Source: Cryptomeria japonica (taxonomy: Eukaryota; Streptophyta; Pinopsida; Cupressales; Cupressaceae). Taken from it: a stretch of 64,000 bases of DNA. Below, piece by piece: positions 24,701 through 36,624 of the stretch; the stretch's first letter is position 1, and each line of letters starts with the position of its first letter. The position numbers and the translations under genes were made by a program. Below the pieces are notes generated by a model, which was given only the letters and a program-made list of their open reading frames with translations, was not told the origin of the DNA and ran no database searches. The stretch is from the NCBI RefSeq assembly GCF_030272615.1, contig NC_081413.1, forward strand, positions 606,832,209 to 606,896,208, written 5' to 3'.

Positions 24701-27700
24701 AATTAAATAATATTATTTTATTCTTTAGAGAAGCCTCTTGAAGGATTATAAAAAAGTGCTACAAGCACATTGTATTAGTATTGATCATTCAGACTTAGAT
24801 TCATTCATGAGAGATCAATAGGATTTTTAGAAGAGGAGTTAGAAAGATTGAGAGTTGTCTACCCAAGAGGAGAAGGGAAGTAAGCTTATGCTACTAAAAT
24901 CTTCATCCAAATCAAGGGATACTATTGTAATTTGTAACCATGCAAGTGGAAGAATAAGTGACAAAGAAGTTTTATGTTAGCTTCGCGTAGCATTTACTTA
25001 CAAGCTCATGAAGCAACTCTTAATGTTTCATAGCGTTTGCTAATCCTTCGTAGTTATATTATGTTCAAACCAATCAAATTGGGGATGTGATACTGATGAT
25101 CTCTAATTTAATCACTAGATAACATCACTATTAAATAATGTTGTAGTTTAGTATTATGAAAACAGAAAAACTCGTTGGTGAGATAGGATATTTTTAGGTC
25201 TTGTGCTCTAACCTTTGAGGTCAAAAATGGATAGGTCAAGTTTGCTTTGACTCGTTTCATCTTTAATGTAAAACCCCTAAAACAAATTGTACAATAGCAG
25301 GCTTGTTTATTATTTTAGATTTAGGAGAGGATTAAATTAAGGAGCTTCCCTTGAAAATTTGAAGAGAGGATATCCTCATCCAATATTATGTTCACAAAAG
25401 TGACAAATTAAAAAACCAATAGTATCTTGAATTTTATTGATGAGACATCCTTGCATTTTCTATTAAATTTTTTTTATCAACATATTAATCAATAATTGCA
25501 AAAATACTTTCTTCTTATAGAGCATGGTGGGAGAATTATGGGTTTAGGACTCCTAAACTTCAAGAGTTCTGAATGAGACAAGCAATGATTTGGGCTGTGA
25601 GCACAACTAGAGCATGCTTGTACGCACACTCCAAAATGTGCAATAGATTATCTCAAACGTGGATGAGGGAGTAAGTTTTTGTTTCCTACAACATTCGACT
25701 CTGTCATAGACAATTGGAGGAAATCAATGTCAAGGAAATTCACTTGGCTAATGTTGACTCATCACTTGATAGGATAGCTGATACTACACAGGCCACATTT
25801 ATAGAGGAATTTTGCTGGTTTGAGGCATTGACAGCAGCAATTGCACAGGTAAATACACAACTAGAGAGAGAGAGTTGCATGCACCTAGATGCATTTGAGG
25901 CCAACGTGGGGTCAAAGAGAGGTGGGCCCAATGTTGTTGGGCATGAAGGATCCTCTCTTGCATGGTGATATCGTGTCTTTTGTATTTTCAATGGTATGGT
26001 TATCACAGTGAAAGAAATTTGGACTGTATAACCTATTTTCTGAAATGTCTGATATAAAACAAATATCTTCTTCTTCATGTCAAGTACATATATATAATTA
26101 TGAAGAAATCAACCTGATATTACTCCTAAAAACATGTTTTACACCAACTGAGCATTATGGTTAAGCAAAAAAAGAAAGCGCTAAGCTGCCAACCTATGGG
26201 CATTGAGTTCCCATCCATCTGAAAACATTTAACCTTAGATTGTACAATTTTATTCAAATCTTGTTAGAAGTTGTTGCAACTTGCAACTTCCCCATGATGA
26301 GAGGAGACATATCTCCGAGGAAGTAGCTTTGCATCTCGTGCTCCAAAGGAAACTGATCACTGCCAACCAAATTGTATGTCATAAACTCTTGCTGACAATC
26401 ATCCAAGCATTCCCTAGAAGAGATCATTGCCAAGGGAGAGCAGCAGTAAAGAAATTAAATCCAACTTGTAACTATCCCTAAATCCCTCTAGCTAGCGAGC
26501 ACTTGCATAAGTTATGGTTGACTATCTCCTCTTTCCCATGCATGGTGCAGAAATCATCAACAATACCCAACCTTCTTGACCAGCTTTGATAGCTAAACCT
26601 TGACACATTACTAGCAAACCAAACAACTTGTCTTAGCCCATTTTCATGTTTAGTACATGCATCATAAATTTTATTTTATTTAGATGCCTTTGAATTTATA
26701 TTTGTTTTGTCAAGTATTGGCTGCCATTATACCATATACCAAGTCAAGTGCAGTAGACTTGTCAAGTATATCAAGCCAATATACAATGGCTGAAAGACTG
26801 AAAGTATGATTAAGATCCAACATAATTACTTGCAAGCAGATAGATTTAGTTATGGTACTAAACGTTCTAAAAGAAGTTTTCCTTTAGAACTTTGAGTTTT
26901 AGAGTTACATTATTATACCATTTTATGACTTATTAATTTTATATAATCCAAGCACTTAATCTTAAAAGTCAATGGCTATTAGATTTCAATTGGCCTATTA
27001 AAGAAAAATCAGGTAATTATTTGTAGTTTAGACCCTTATTGAAAAGTTGGTGTTTTCAATTTTTCTTTATATGAACAGTGGCTTCTAGTTGACCTGAGAA
27101 CCCCTTGATCAGGATCTGCCATGCCCAGGAGCTTACTGGAACTTCTATGATAGGAGGGCAATCTTATTGTGTGTCCCCAGGTTTCAGAAATGCTGGAGAC
27201 CTTTCCCATGTAAGCCTGACATTAATAACAAAGCATCTGGAAAGCTAAACTTCACGAGTGCAGAAACAAATATATTCTTGTTAATTTCACTCTGGTAAAA
27301 ATTCGATACAACCCTAAGAATGTAAGAATATCACACACATAAGGAAATCAGAAAATTGAAAATTCCTAAAATAGATCATGTGAAAATGTATAAAAACAAA
27401 GTTTCCTATTAACTTAGAACTAACATTAAACCAAAATTGAACTTCAAAATATACCTAGTCTAATACCATATGAAAAGATTGTTCCTTGGGGTTTCAAGAC
27501 AGATAACAGAAATATTTCCATCAAGTTTTTCGTAAAACAATGTACATTTGTCTTTAAAACACCAAAATAAAAATGCTAGAAAATGTCTAGATGTACCATT
27601 GTGTAGAGACTCAAAAAAGTGAAAACTTCACAAGTTGCTTTGTGACTCCTCAGATTCGGTGGAAAAAATCAGCAAATCCTCAGCAATAAAAAAACATAAT

Positions 27701-29543
27701 TGAATTTCTAATTTTGTTCAGACTCAACCGAGACTAGTTAGTCTGCTGAAACTTGCATGAAAATTTAGAAAAACAAAGTTTCCTATTGACTACCAGTTCA
27801 AAATTGAACTTAAAAATATATCTAGTCTGCTACCATATCAAAACATTGTTCCTTGATGTTTTGAGCCGGTGAAAACTTGGCAAGCTGTTTTGATACTGAT
27901 TTGGACCCAGTGGAAAAACTGGGCTGAAACTTGTCAATTAAAAATACATATAATATGTGAAAAAAGGTTTTAATGTTTTTTTTTAATTTCAAGTTGATTT
28001 TCTGGTTTTCTTCACAGACTCAGCTGAGATTTGCAAGTAATGGTAAACTTGTGAGTCTTGTCTATAAGACTTGGGCAAGTGTGCAAGTCAAGGCTGCAGA
28101 CTTCCCAAGCCTGATTCGGACTTGGATCCATGAGTCCTTTCTGAGATTGGGTTGAGTCTCCACATGATACATCATTACATACAATGCCTGCTAAAAATGT
28201 TGAAATAATCCAGTTTGACTCACACAATGGATTAGTTCCCTAGTATTCCAATGGCATATAAACACCAATGTTTCCCTTGAATACCAAATTATTAAGGAAC
28301 TAGATTGGAAAAAGGATACATACGCAATGCCTTGGGCAAGAGTCGTTGCAATTCGCATTCTCATTCCCCAGTCCAGGCTCCTGCCTCCTCTTGGAAGGTG
28401 ATGCAACCATCTGTCCAGAGGCCCATTTGCTAGAAACTCATAAACAATATACCGCTCACCATGTTCATAGCAACATCCTTTGACAGCTACAAGATTGGGA
28501 TGTCGAAGACGTGCTATCCTTCCAATCTCAGACAGGAACTCTTTCTTACTTTGGAAGCTAGACTTATTTAGCCTTTTAACTGCTACTAATGAGCCATCAG
28601 GCAGGGTACCTCTGTACGTTCCACTCTTCTTTTTATCCCCTAAGAGTCTGTTTCCTTCACTGAAATTTTTAGTGATTGCCCTCAATTCATCATTAGCGTA
28701 CACTCTCCATGAAGGAGGAACAAGAGCAGCAGAAGAAGGGCTAGATATTTGCCTAAATCTCTTGCGTCTTTTGCTTCGTCTATAAGCCAGAAGCCAAATC
28801 ACCACAGCAAGCATAGTAAAAAGGATCAACCCACTTACAACTGCAAGGATGACAATATACTCCTTATGACAAGGTCTGAGTTCACATTTATTTCCTGGTA
28901 TAAGAGATGTGTCAGAAAATGGTTAGAGGATATAATGTACAAGAATGTCTAGGAGGACACAAAATTTTCAGATTCAAATAAAGAGTAAGGACTTGCTTCA
29001 GGCAATGTAACCTACAAAAAAGCAAAGAGGGAAATGAACTAGAAGAATGCAAGATTATGATTCCTGCTTACGATCTGTTATCAGAGGCTTTTTGGTTCAC
29101 AAAATAAAAATATGGTTTACCTTTGCTTAGCATGCAAACGAAGTCATGGGAAGTTTTGCATCTATCACCAACTAGAGGAATTTTTCCATTGGTCACTAAA
29201 GTGCAAAACTTGGTAAGATTTGTCTTGAGGCAGGAAGAGTTTGAACAATTGAGGGGGGATGGTGGCCCAGGAAATACAGAGTTATTCCAAAGTGATTGAT
29301 CACTCCATTGCCAACTAAAACCTTTTTCAGAGTTAATGGCACGGCCTCCAACCCAGCACCCACTACTAACATTTTTGCAAAGAGCTTGCACATGCTGAAG
29401 TTCTTGGACAGATGTCAATGCAGCCAGATGGCCACTGCGATTCTGACAAACAGCTTCTGCTCCATCCCATGAACTCACTTTTGATATGAGAAGAAAACAT
29501 TTTCCGATGTTCGGTGCACTGTTCCATCCTTCTGGGCACAATC
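21146..29543 (-). CDS. C-type lectin receptor-like kinase (At1g52310-type), 5' exon missing from the model
   Basis: This is a predicted plasma-membrane receptor with an extracellular C-type lectin domain, one membrane segment and a cytoplasmic kinase-like domain. Three exons are supported by GT/AG borders and matching phase: 29543-29121, 28894-28324 and 21716-21146. Together they encode about 520 residues with no internal stop, close to the roughly 550 residues I recall for the Arabidopsis protein, so about 30 N-terminal residues (signal peptide exon) are missing. The lectin domain starts CPEGWNSAPNIGKCF and has WVGGRA and WQWSD. The membrane span is near YIVILAVVSGLILFTMLAVV, followed by basic RRSKRRKRF. 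The kinase domain has VAVKRL, HRDIQANN, GTYGYLAPE and SDVYSFGVLLLE. DFG is replaced by GVG and the glycine loop is degenerate (LLGDKKKSGTYRG), as in the Arabidopsis relative from memory, so it is probably a pseudokinase. The ligand is unknown. Confidence 0.85.
24052..24790 (+). repeat. Tandem direct repeat, two units of about 370 bp
   Basis: Units run from about 24052 to 24417 and from about 24418 to 24790. Shared landmarks are 'acatcttctcctacaacacc', 'aatatttcaaaaacaaatga', 'gtccacatgctatt' and 'gctacaagcacattgtatta'. Each unit ends with a TATA-like tataaa followed by 'tgctacaagcacattg', so it may derive from a retroelement promoter region. Confidence 0.75.
27405..28140. repeat. Diverged tandem direct repeat in the intron
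   Basis: About 27405-27770 and 27775-28140 share 'aaaattgaac' followed by 'tatacctagtct' or 'tatatctagtct', then 'attgttccttg', 'gtgaaaactt' and 'gactca(a/g)c(c/t)gaga'. The copies are diverged and their edges are approximate. Confidence 0.5.
28324..28894 (-). other. Exon encoding the membrane span and kinase N-lobe
   Basis: The acceptor is ataccag|GAAAT and the donor is ATTGC|gtatgt. It contains NKCELRPCHKEY, the transmembrane helix, a basic stop-transfer stretch, and the kinase N-lobe up to ATTLAQGIA. The catalytic-lysine motif VAVKRL is present. Confidence 0.85.
29121..29543 (-). other. Exon encoding the C-type lectin domain
   Basis: The acceptor is ttacag|GATTG at the 29544 side and the donor is AAAG|gtaaac at the 29120 side. 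The 423 bases keep phase with the next exon through a shared glycine codon. The conserved Cys pattern and W-rich core of a C-type lectin fold are visible. Confidence 0.85.
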
Positions 29544-30209
29544 CTGTAACAATTCATGATAGTATTTAGCTATTATACAGCTACCACAAAATATTTTTAC
29601 AATTCTTAGATTCCATATACCATATCAAAAGTACAAAACAGAAGCAACTGAACAGATGTCCAAGGTTCCTTTATTCTCATGATACAGAAGCATTAATATT
29701 CAAATTGAGATCCATGTAACAGAGAATCAATTAAACAACATGAAAAGGCAATGCTAGAGAGATATCTTAACAGAGAATCAAAATAAATTGCAGCTACGGA
29801 TATACAAATAAGAAATTCAATGTGTCATTCTACACGATAAATTAAGCATTCCCATCATTTTAAGTGGTTCCTTCCTAAGAAGTTAACATGGATTAAGAAC
29901 AATACCTGCTCATGGAAAATTTATGTTTGGTTAAGAACAGGTTTTTCAGACCTTGAAGAGAAATTGTTTGCATCTCATTGGTTTAAAGAGAAATGTTCTA
30001 ATTGGTTTGCATCTCATCAATGAACATCATTACATTGTTTTTTGATTTTCTTTAACACGTGTCAAACCATCTTATTGATTAAAGAATATAGAGAAAAGGA
30101 TTGATAGACTAGGTATAGCAGTCATGAAGGTTTGTAGGTCAATCTCTTGTGGATGGTTCCACAGATACATTTTCCTTGTCTTCACATTTGCAAATATGCA
30201 TGACCATTC
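29544..30209. other. 5' intron or upstream region of the receptor-kinase gene; no gene seen
   Basis: This lies upstream (minus sense) of the lectin exon, whose acceptor shows that at least one more 5' exon must exist. I could not find a signal-peptide exon here. The hAT element begins at 30218, so the missing exon may lie beyond it or past the hAT and copia insertions. Confidence 0.4.
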
Positions 30210-30217
30210 TTATTAAA
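30210..30217 (+). repeat. Left hAT target-site duplication
   Basis: TTATTAAA, identical to 33557-33564. Confidence 0.85.
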
Positions 30218-33200
30218 CTGAGTTACCGGGTTCGGCCCCCTACACCCCTGGTCCTGGCCTGGGGTTCTGGTCCAGTCTGACTGTGGTTCAGACAAGGTAT
30301 ATTTCCACAGGTAGGGTTTGAGCCAAAACGGACCTGGACGGACCCAGGTCGAACTCGGGCAGCTGGCTGACCCAAAACATGTTTTTTTTTTGCAAAATTT
30401 GATATTTTTTTGAAATACGCCTCTTAAAAAATGAAAATTAAACCCTAAAAGTGATTTTTAAAACATAAACTTGGCTCATTTCTCCTCATTTGTGTTGCAA
30501 ACAAAAGTTTTTTGCTAGCAAGTTGAAAAAAGAGTGAACAAAGTTTGACTTCCAATATCAAATAGGAGGAGTTGAAGACTGATTTTTAAAGCTTCAACAA
30601 GTGTGGCAGCATCATTTCCACACATTTGCAAGCTCCCATTGGCTGCAAGAGGTAGGTTTTTGAACATTTTTTTCAACTAATTTTGTTTCACAAATTGTCA
30701 ATCATGAAACATTAATTGTTTTTCATTATTTTGTTTTTGTTTTTGATTTTGAATATGTTCATATTATTTCTTGCCATAGGAACTAGAATGGCATCTACCT
30801 CTTTCTCCATTGGCACAAATGAACAATCAAAACAAAGAAATGATCCAAATTCTCCCCTATGGAAGTATGTTGACATTATAAGACCGCTTCCTAGGTGGGG
30901 GATTCCGTTGGAGATGCCAAGGATGTGGTATAGCACATAATAGTTCATACTATCGGGTGGTAGGTCATTTGTGTGGAATACCAGAAAGAGGCATCAAAAA
31001 ATGCCTTGGAAAAAATGTTATACCTATACCAGATGAGACGGTGATGAAATATATTAGTGAGCATGAGGGAGCAAAGAAGAGAGAAGCTCGCAGATTGAAT
31101 CAAACCACACCAAAAAAAACAAAGGGAATGCAAGCCCCATCTAATCCCAATGTTGTAGTAGAAAACCACCCCTTATTTTCCTTAGCTGAACCTCAAAGTG
31201 AAGCACTCTTGACACGCAAAAGAACAAAGGGGCCTTAAAAAACCGCATTTCAAAATGAGAGTTGGACCAAGATGTAGCAAGGTGCATATATGCAAATGGG
31301 TTGGCTTTCAATGTTGTTCGCTCCCTATATTGGAAGCAAATGTTGAAAAGTGTTAATGAAGCTCCAAGAGAGTACAAGGGCCCAGGTTATGAGAAGGTAC
31401 GTGGAACCTTATTGGAAAAAGAGGTGAAGGGGGTTGAAAATGCATTGAAACCCATAAGGGATTCATGGGCTGAGACAGGTGTATCAATTGTTTCAGATGG
31501 GTGGAAAGATTCTAAAAATCGTCCCTTGATCAATGTCATAGCGGTATCCCCTAAAGGGACAATGTTTTTGAAAGCTATGGATTGTGAGGGCCAAGTACAA
31601 GATGGCCAATTTATTGCAGATATTCTCATCTCCGCCATTGAGTCAGTGGGACCCTGCAATGTTGTCCAAGTCATAACGGGCAATGCAAAAAATTGTTGAG
31701 CTGCTGGTTTGTTGGTTGAGGAATGCTATGATCACATCTTTTGGACACCTTGTGTGGTCTATTCACTCAATCTTATGCTACAAAAGATTGGGAATAAAAT
31801 AAAATGGATCAGAGATGTGTATGTAGAGGCTGAGGACATCCAAATGTTCATCACAAACCACCACATATCTCAAAGGATTTTTAGATCCTTTTCGAATTTG
31901 GAGCTATTGAAGGTAAGTGAAATAGTAATTTAATTTTACATTTTCTGATTTTTTTAATTTTAATTTTCAATGTTCATAATATCATTGTGTAAGCTATATT
32001 GTGTATTCTTCTTTAAAGTTTGGTTTTATTTTTTAATCATTTTGGCATTAATTTGTGTAATAGGTTGTTGAGACCTGTTTTGCATCAAACACAATTATCT
32101 TGAGACGACTTGTGAAAGTTAGAGTGGCAATATGCAATATGGTGATCAGCACCAATTGGACTATATGGAAACAGAGTAGCAATGAGAGGGCAGCAAAAAT
32201 TAGGGACCGAACATTGGATGAGTCATGGTGGGATCTTGTAACATATCTCTTTAGTATCACTAAGCCCATTATGAGCATGATTCGCTATACCGACATGGAT
32301 AGGCCTTGCATTGGTGAGATTTATGATGGCATTGACTCAATGCTTGAAAAAATTAAGTGCACTATAAATGCAAGAGAGAAAAACCCCAAGGAGAAATTCT
32401 TCAAAGAAGTGGAAGCAATTGTTGTAGAAAGGTAGAATAAGATGACCACTCCTTTGCATCTTCTTGCCTATGCCTTGACACCAAAGTACTATAGAAATCA
32501 ATTTCTTGATAAACCAAGAAGGATTCCACTATGGAGAGATCTAGAAGTATCTGATGGGTACAAGGCAACATTCCTTAGACTCTATCCTGATGATGATTTG
32601 CGAGATATGGTTACAAATGAGTTCATAGAATTTGCAAATGGAAATGCTCTAAGTGTTGATGCTCTTCATCATAGATCCAAAAGGATGCTCATAATCGGTA
32701 CTTCCATGGTGCATGCTTCCAACACCTACAACCCTTCGCTGTCAAATTTTTATCACAAGTTTAATTAATTAAAATTTATCACAAGTTTATTTATAGTTTA
32801 CTTTGTCTTCATAGTTTGCTAGTATTTTTTAATTTTTAATTTTATAAATGTATAACTTTAATTGTTTACTTTGTCTACATAGGTTGCTAGTTCATTTGCT
32901 TCAGAAAGAAAATGGAGCACATACTCTTTCATCCACTTAGTAAAGTGCAATAGGTTGCTATAAAAAAGAGCGGAGAATTTAGTATATGTACATTCCAACC
33001 TACATCTTTTTTCACACAAACGTGACTACACCCAAGGGGAAACGAAGATGTGGGATATAGAGCCAAAGCATACTGATTTGGATACTCCCGCTTCTCAGCT
33101 TGTTGCATTAACACTTGATGACTTAGATAGCGAGCAAACTTATAGTGCAAGTGCAAGTGGTATTGGCTCATCTAATGTCAATGTCAATGATGAGGGGGAT

Positions 33201-33556
33201 GAGGAGGAGGAGAATGAGGATGATGAATTAGAAATTTAGAGAATCCATTTGATGATTAAACTTTAAATTGTTGAAAGTTGAAACAATGATACTTGAATAT
33301 TTTGTCATTTTCATATAAAACTTGATGTATATGATGCTATTATGGTATGATCATGATGCTATGATTACAAGTTTATGTTTGTTTTGTTGTTTATATGATG
33401 CTATGTAACATGCTAATCTTAATTCATTCTTATAGGCTACATAAATATTAAAATATATATATAATTTACATGTTTTTGTACTAACGAACCCAAACCCCTT
33501 TTCAAAATTTAGCCGTACCGGCGTACCGGTTCTTCGAACCTGAACCGGCAACCTAG
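30218..33556 (+). mobile_element. hAT DNA transposon with terminal inverted repeats and 8-bp target duplication
   Basis: The 8-base TTATTAAA lies directly outside both ends (30210-30217 and 33557-33564), the target-duplication length typical of hAT elements. The left end reads CTGAGTTACCGGGTTCGG. The right end read on the other strand is CTAGGTTGCCGGTTCAGG, an imperfect terminal inverted repeat. The element is 3339 bases long and carries a hAT transposase relic in the plus orientation. Confidence 0.9.
30788..33239 (+). pseudogene. hAT transposase (BED finger, DUF659, hAT C-terminal dimerisation), broken
   Basis: It starts at ATG 30788 (MASTSFSIGTNEQ). After a frameshift near 30897 the BED zinc-finger-like part reads WRCQGCGIAHNSSYYRVVGH. 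After another frameshift near 31258 the DUF659 region contains SIVSDGWKDSKNRPLINVIA and FLKAMDCEGQVQDG, with a TGA at 31697-31699. An intron 31913-32063 (gtaagt...taatag) joins LLK to VVETCFASN in phase. After a TAG near 32433 and a frameshift near 32696 the frame reads WYFHGACFQHLQPFAVKFLS. A second intron, 32759-32882, joins to VASSFASERKWSTYSFIH, the dimerisation block. A TAA follows, and the protein ends in an acidic tail at 33239. The role was cut-and-paste transposition in the nucleus; three frameshifts and three stops make it dead. Confidence 0.85.
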
Positions 33557-33564
33557 TTATTAAA
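33557..33564 (+). repeat. Right hAT target-site duplication
   Basis: TTATTAAA, identical to 30210-30217. Confidence 0.85.
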
Positions 33565-35204
33565 ATATAATAACTAAAAAAAATTATTTGTTCTCCCTTC
33601 AACCACCCAATAACAGAAATAAAAGCTCCATGAAGAGAAAATGATGAATTTATTATTAAATTTTTATTCCTTTTTCATCTTAAACTACTTACAGATTTTG
33701 AGCATTCAAGAGGCCATTTTGTAAAGTGATTAGTTTACATGGATACGACTAGAATTCAAGATATTATAATTAATTTTAAAAGTTTCTATAATGAGATGAT
33801 GGAGAAATGATTACAAGATTATATTAAAAGTGTTCCATTCACCAATAGAAACAATGGAATTAAGTACTTGGATAATGTGGGAAAAGAAAAAAGCTATTTA
33901 AATAAAAAAGAATATTTTTAGCTCAACGGAAAGGGGCTACTATGAAATAAAGTAGAATATTTTATTATTTTTTGAAGAGCTTACAGCTGTGAACACTTCA
34001 AAGCTTCAAGTAATAACTTTGAAGTGTTCACAGCTGTAAGGATAATGCGATTAAGGATCTGATATTCTTTCTTTTTAGCAACTGTCATGATCTAGTTATT
34101 ATTTATACACTATGAAGTATACTTTGTGCAGTGCAATGTAATCAGCGATATAAATTTGAACAAGAAGAATCTATTTTCAATGATTCATTGGTTAAAACTC
34201 TCTACTTTTTTTCTCTCTATATCTCTATGCTATGGAAATGCCCTTAGATTTTAAAAAATAGTAGTTTTTGTCCCTTTTTCTATTATCTTTTACGTTTTAT
34301 TAAAATCCAAATTTTTCCCGATTTTTCCAAAAAACCTTGTACTTTTAGTTTGCTGATTTTTCCTCCAAACAATTTTTGCTGCTATGAATTAAGGCAATTG
34401 ATCGGCTGTAGATCTTAATCTATAGTTAGTCCTGCAAATGTTGAATGCATTATGGTTGAGTATGATGTTGTTTCAAAGTGAGTTTTAACTTTTAACTACT
34501 TTTTATTATTTTTGTTCTTTTCTTAAAAAAAGTAATTGAAAAGTGGCTGGGCCATAGGGCACAGCTATTGTCTCATAGCATTTCCAAGTTTCTGCTGGCT
34601 GTACTGGGGCTTCCCATTTTTGGCACGTTTTGGAGAAGGCACAGTGACATTTCCGAGGCGTCCCTTAGATGTTTCCGACTGGGGACGCCCCTAAGTTGGT
34701 TGAGGATGCGTCCTTGGGTTACATAGGAAAAAATACATTCCTTTCTCTTATTATCCTCACTCACCCAAAACTCCATTTCTACTCATTGCTCAAGGATGCA
34801 AGTTTTTAGCGTTCAATCATTGTGCCCTCATCATTCCTTCACCTTGAGGAGTGTTAGATAGAAAATTACCTAAACAAGCTCAAATTACTGTTGTGTGGGG
34901 CAGTAATAAAGTATACATGAACTCCAAGTTCTCTCAAATGAATCTACACCTTACATTATCCAATAATTTGAGCCCCTTTAGTAAACACCATTAATAGATG
35001 GTAAGAAGATCAAGGAGAATCTTTGCTCAAGGTTCAAAAAAAAAAATTTTGAAGTTGCCTTTAAATTTCTTTGCAAGCTCCTCAAATGGTTATTTTTTAA
35101 TTTTATGAATTTTTTAATTTTTTTTGGTAGCCTAGGGTTATGTTATTGTTTCTTTCCTCACATTTGTTTATTTTAAAACATGTCAATACAGGTAATTGTC
35201 TAGA
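33565..35204. other. No recognisable gene
   Basis: AT-rich spacer with one perfect hairpin (33980-34040) and a GC-richer patch at about 34550-34740 that looks like a decayed repeat. No coding region is supported. Confidence 0.5.
33980..34040. repeat. Perfect 24-bp inverted repeat with 13-base loop
   Basis: The left arm 33980-34003 (starting CTTACAGCTGTGAACACT) is exactly complementary to the right arm 34017-34040 (ending GTGTTCACAGCTGTAAG), separated by cttcaagtaataa. No mismatches occur in 24 pairs. Pairing stops abruptly at the outer ends. Confidence 0.9.
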
Positions 35205-35388
35205 ATGGCCAGGAGTTCTTACTTTGTGGACCATCGATTAGATAGGGCTTTCAAACAAAACCAATTTTTACTATTTTGGCGACATGTGACAATATGATTA
35301 GACAACTTACTAGAAAACGGTTAAACTTAAATTTGATGCTGTAATGAATGCTGAAACAATACAGAAGCTAGCGAAAAAAGCAGACCTT

Positions 35389-36566
35389 TGTTGGAAGTAT
35401 GTGTTGCTGTGTTTGTCATTGATGTCAAACTTGTTGTTCCAGATTGGTGTTGGACTGGAGTGTCTGTGGTGCAAAGATATCTTGTTGTGTTGGTGTTACA
35501 ATTGTTAAATTGATTGTTCTAGGAGTGTTTGGGTCTGAAAAATGTGGCTAATGTTGTTTGTTATTGTTATCTTCTTTGGATATAGTTTTGGTATCGTGGA
35601 TATGATAGTTCTGTGGTCCGAAATATCTTTGTGTTCTCCAGGTGTTTTGGCATTGTTCAATAGCTAGTTGTGATATTCTATGTTAGACCTATCCTTAGGC
35701 CCGGATATGATGTGTGGAAGATTGTTTGATGCGTTATGGGGTGTCACCGTAGCCTGTGGAGATCCGGATTAGAGTTATTTGTATTGGAGGATATGTGTTG
35801 ACCATTAATTGCTTACATGGATGCGTAACGTGTTGATATGTTGTTTGTTATGTTCTGGAGATTGTGGATTGATGAATTGATCTTTGAAAGATGTGTTTTG
35901 GTCCCCTCTTTCTCTTGGAGTGGATCAACGTGTGTGTTTTTGGTCCGAAAGGTTTATTTTGGTTCAAGCTAACTTGGTTCAAGCTTTGATAATCTATCTT
36001 GTATATAAGGATGAATGTGATTGAGTTGAGTATGTGATGAGGTGTGGAGTGTAGATGTGTGATGTGAAGATAGTTAGTGAGGTTCCGTGAAAAGCAGAGA
36101 AAAAAATTTGTGTTCAAATGATATGCAAGCTGTGTTGAGACTATGACAAAGATATGAGACAGAGTGTTGGTAGTTGAAAATCTAAGTTGTGTGTGTTGAT
36201 GTTGATCGCTTGATGAAGAGTTCAAGGACAGCTACATGATCAGGAGATCCTTCTTTTTATATCATTTTTGTATCTTGCCTTGTTGTAGTTAGCTTCAGGT
36301 TTGCAAGTTCTCTTTTGAATCTTGCCCCAAGAGCAATTGGCCTTGGTTTGCAAGTCTGGAGCAGTGAGCTCTTTTCATTGTAATCTAATATACATAGTGG
36401 ATATATTTTTGTGGGCAAGTGCTCACCGAGCTTTTTCCTTGTTTGGGTTTTTCATGTAGAAAATCTTGGTGTTCATGTGTTCGATGTGTGTGGTTGTTTA
36501 TGGGATGCATTAATCTTTAGTTTGGATTGATTCACCCCCCCTCTCAGTTCTACCTTGGGTTCAACA
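35389..36566 (+). repeat. Copia 5' LTR
   Basis: TG...CA ends, a TATA-like gtatataagg at about 36001, and a 3' ttcaccccccctctcag tract. It is followed two bases later by the primer-binding site. Long minus-strand frames within it are noncoding. Confidence 0.9.
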
Positions 36567-36568
36567 AT

Positions 36569-36580
36569 TGGTATTAGAGC
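36569..36580 (+). other. Primer-binding site (initiator methionine tRNA)
   Basis: TGGTATTAGAGC differs by one base from TGGTATCAGAGC, the standard copia site. Confidence 0.9.
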
Positions 36581-36624
36581 AAAATTCCTCTTAGGTAAGC
36601 TTAACCGCTTGAGATAGATCCAGT

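Larger units (their letters stand above)
21717..28323 (-). other. 6.6 kb intron of the receptor-kinase gene
   Basis: It lies between donor GTATGT (28323) and acceptor AG (21717), splitting an alanine codon in the kinase domain. It contains two tandem duplications (24052-24790 and 27405-28140) and short anonymous frames (for example 25714-25968 plus, with IAQVNTQLERESCMHLDAFE) that I cannot assign. I see no intact gene inside it. Confidence 0.7.

Noticed and set aside
21146-29543. The receptor kinase as a pseudogene because of the GVG motif
   Set aside because: All three exons are open with good splice sites and matching phase, and the related Arabidopsis protein appears to have the same change.
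34550-34740. GC-richer patch as a copy of the 53.4-54.0 kb repeat
   Set aside because: Similar composition and a few short words only; no sustained alignment.
35848-36225. 125-codon minus-strand frame (and its counterpart near 40417-40758)
   Set aside because: Both lie in the two copia LTRs and are antisense to them; same low-complexity text, so noncoding.
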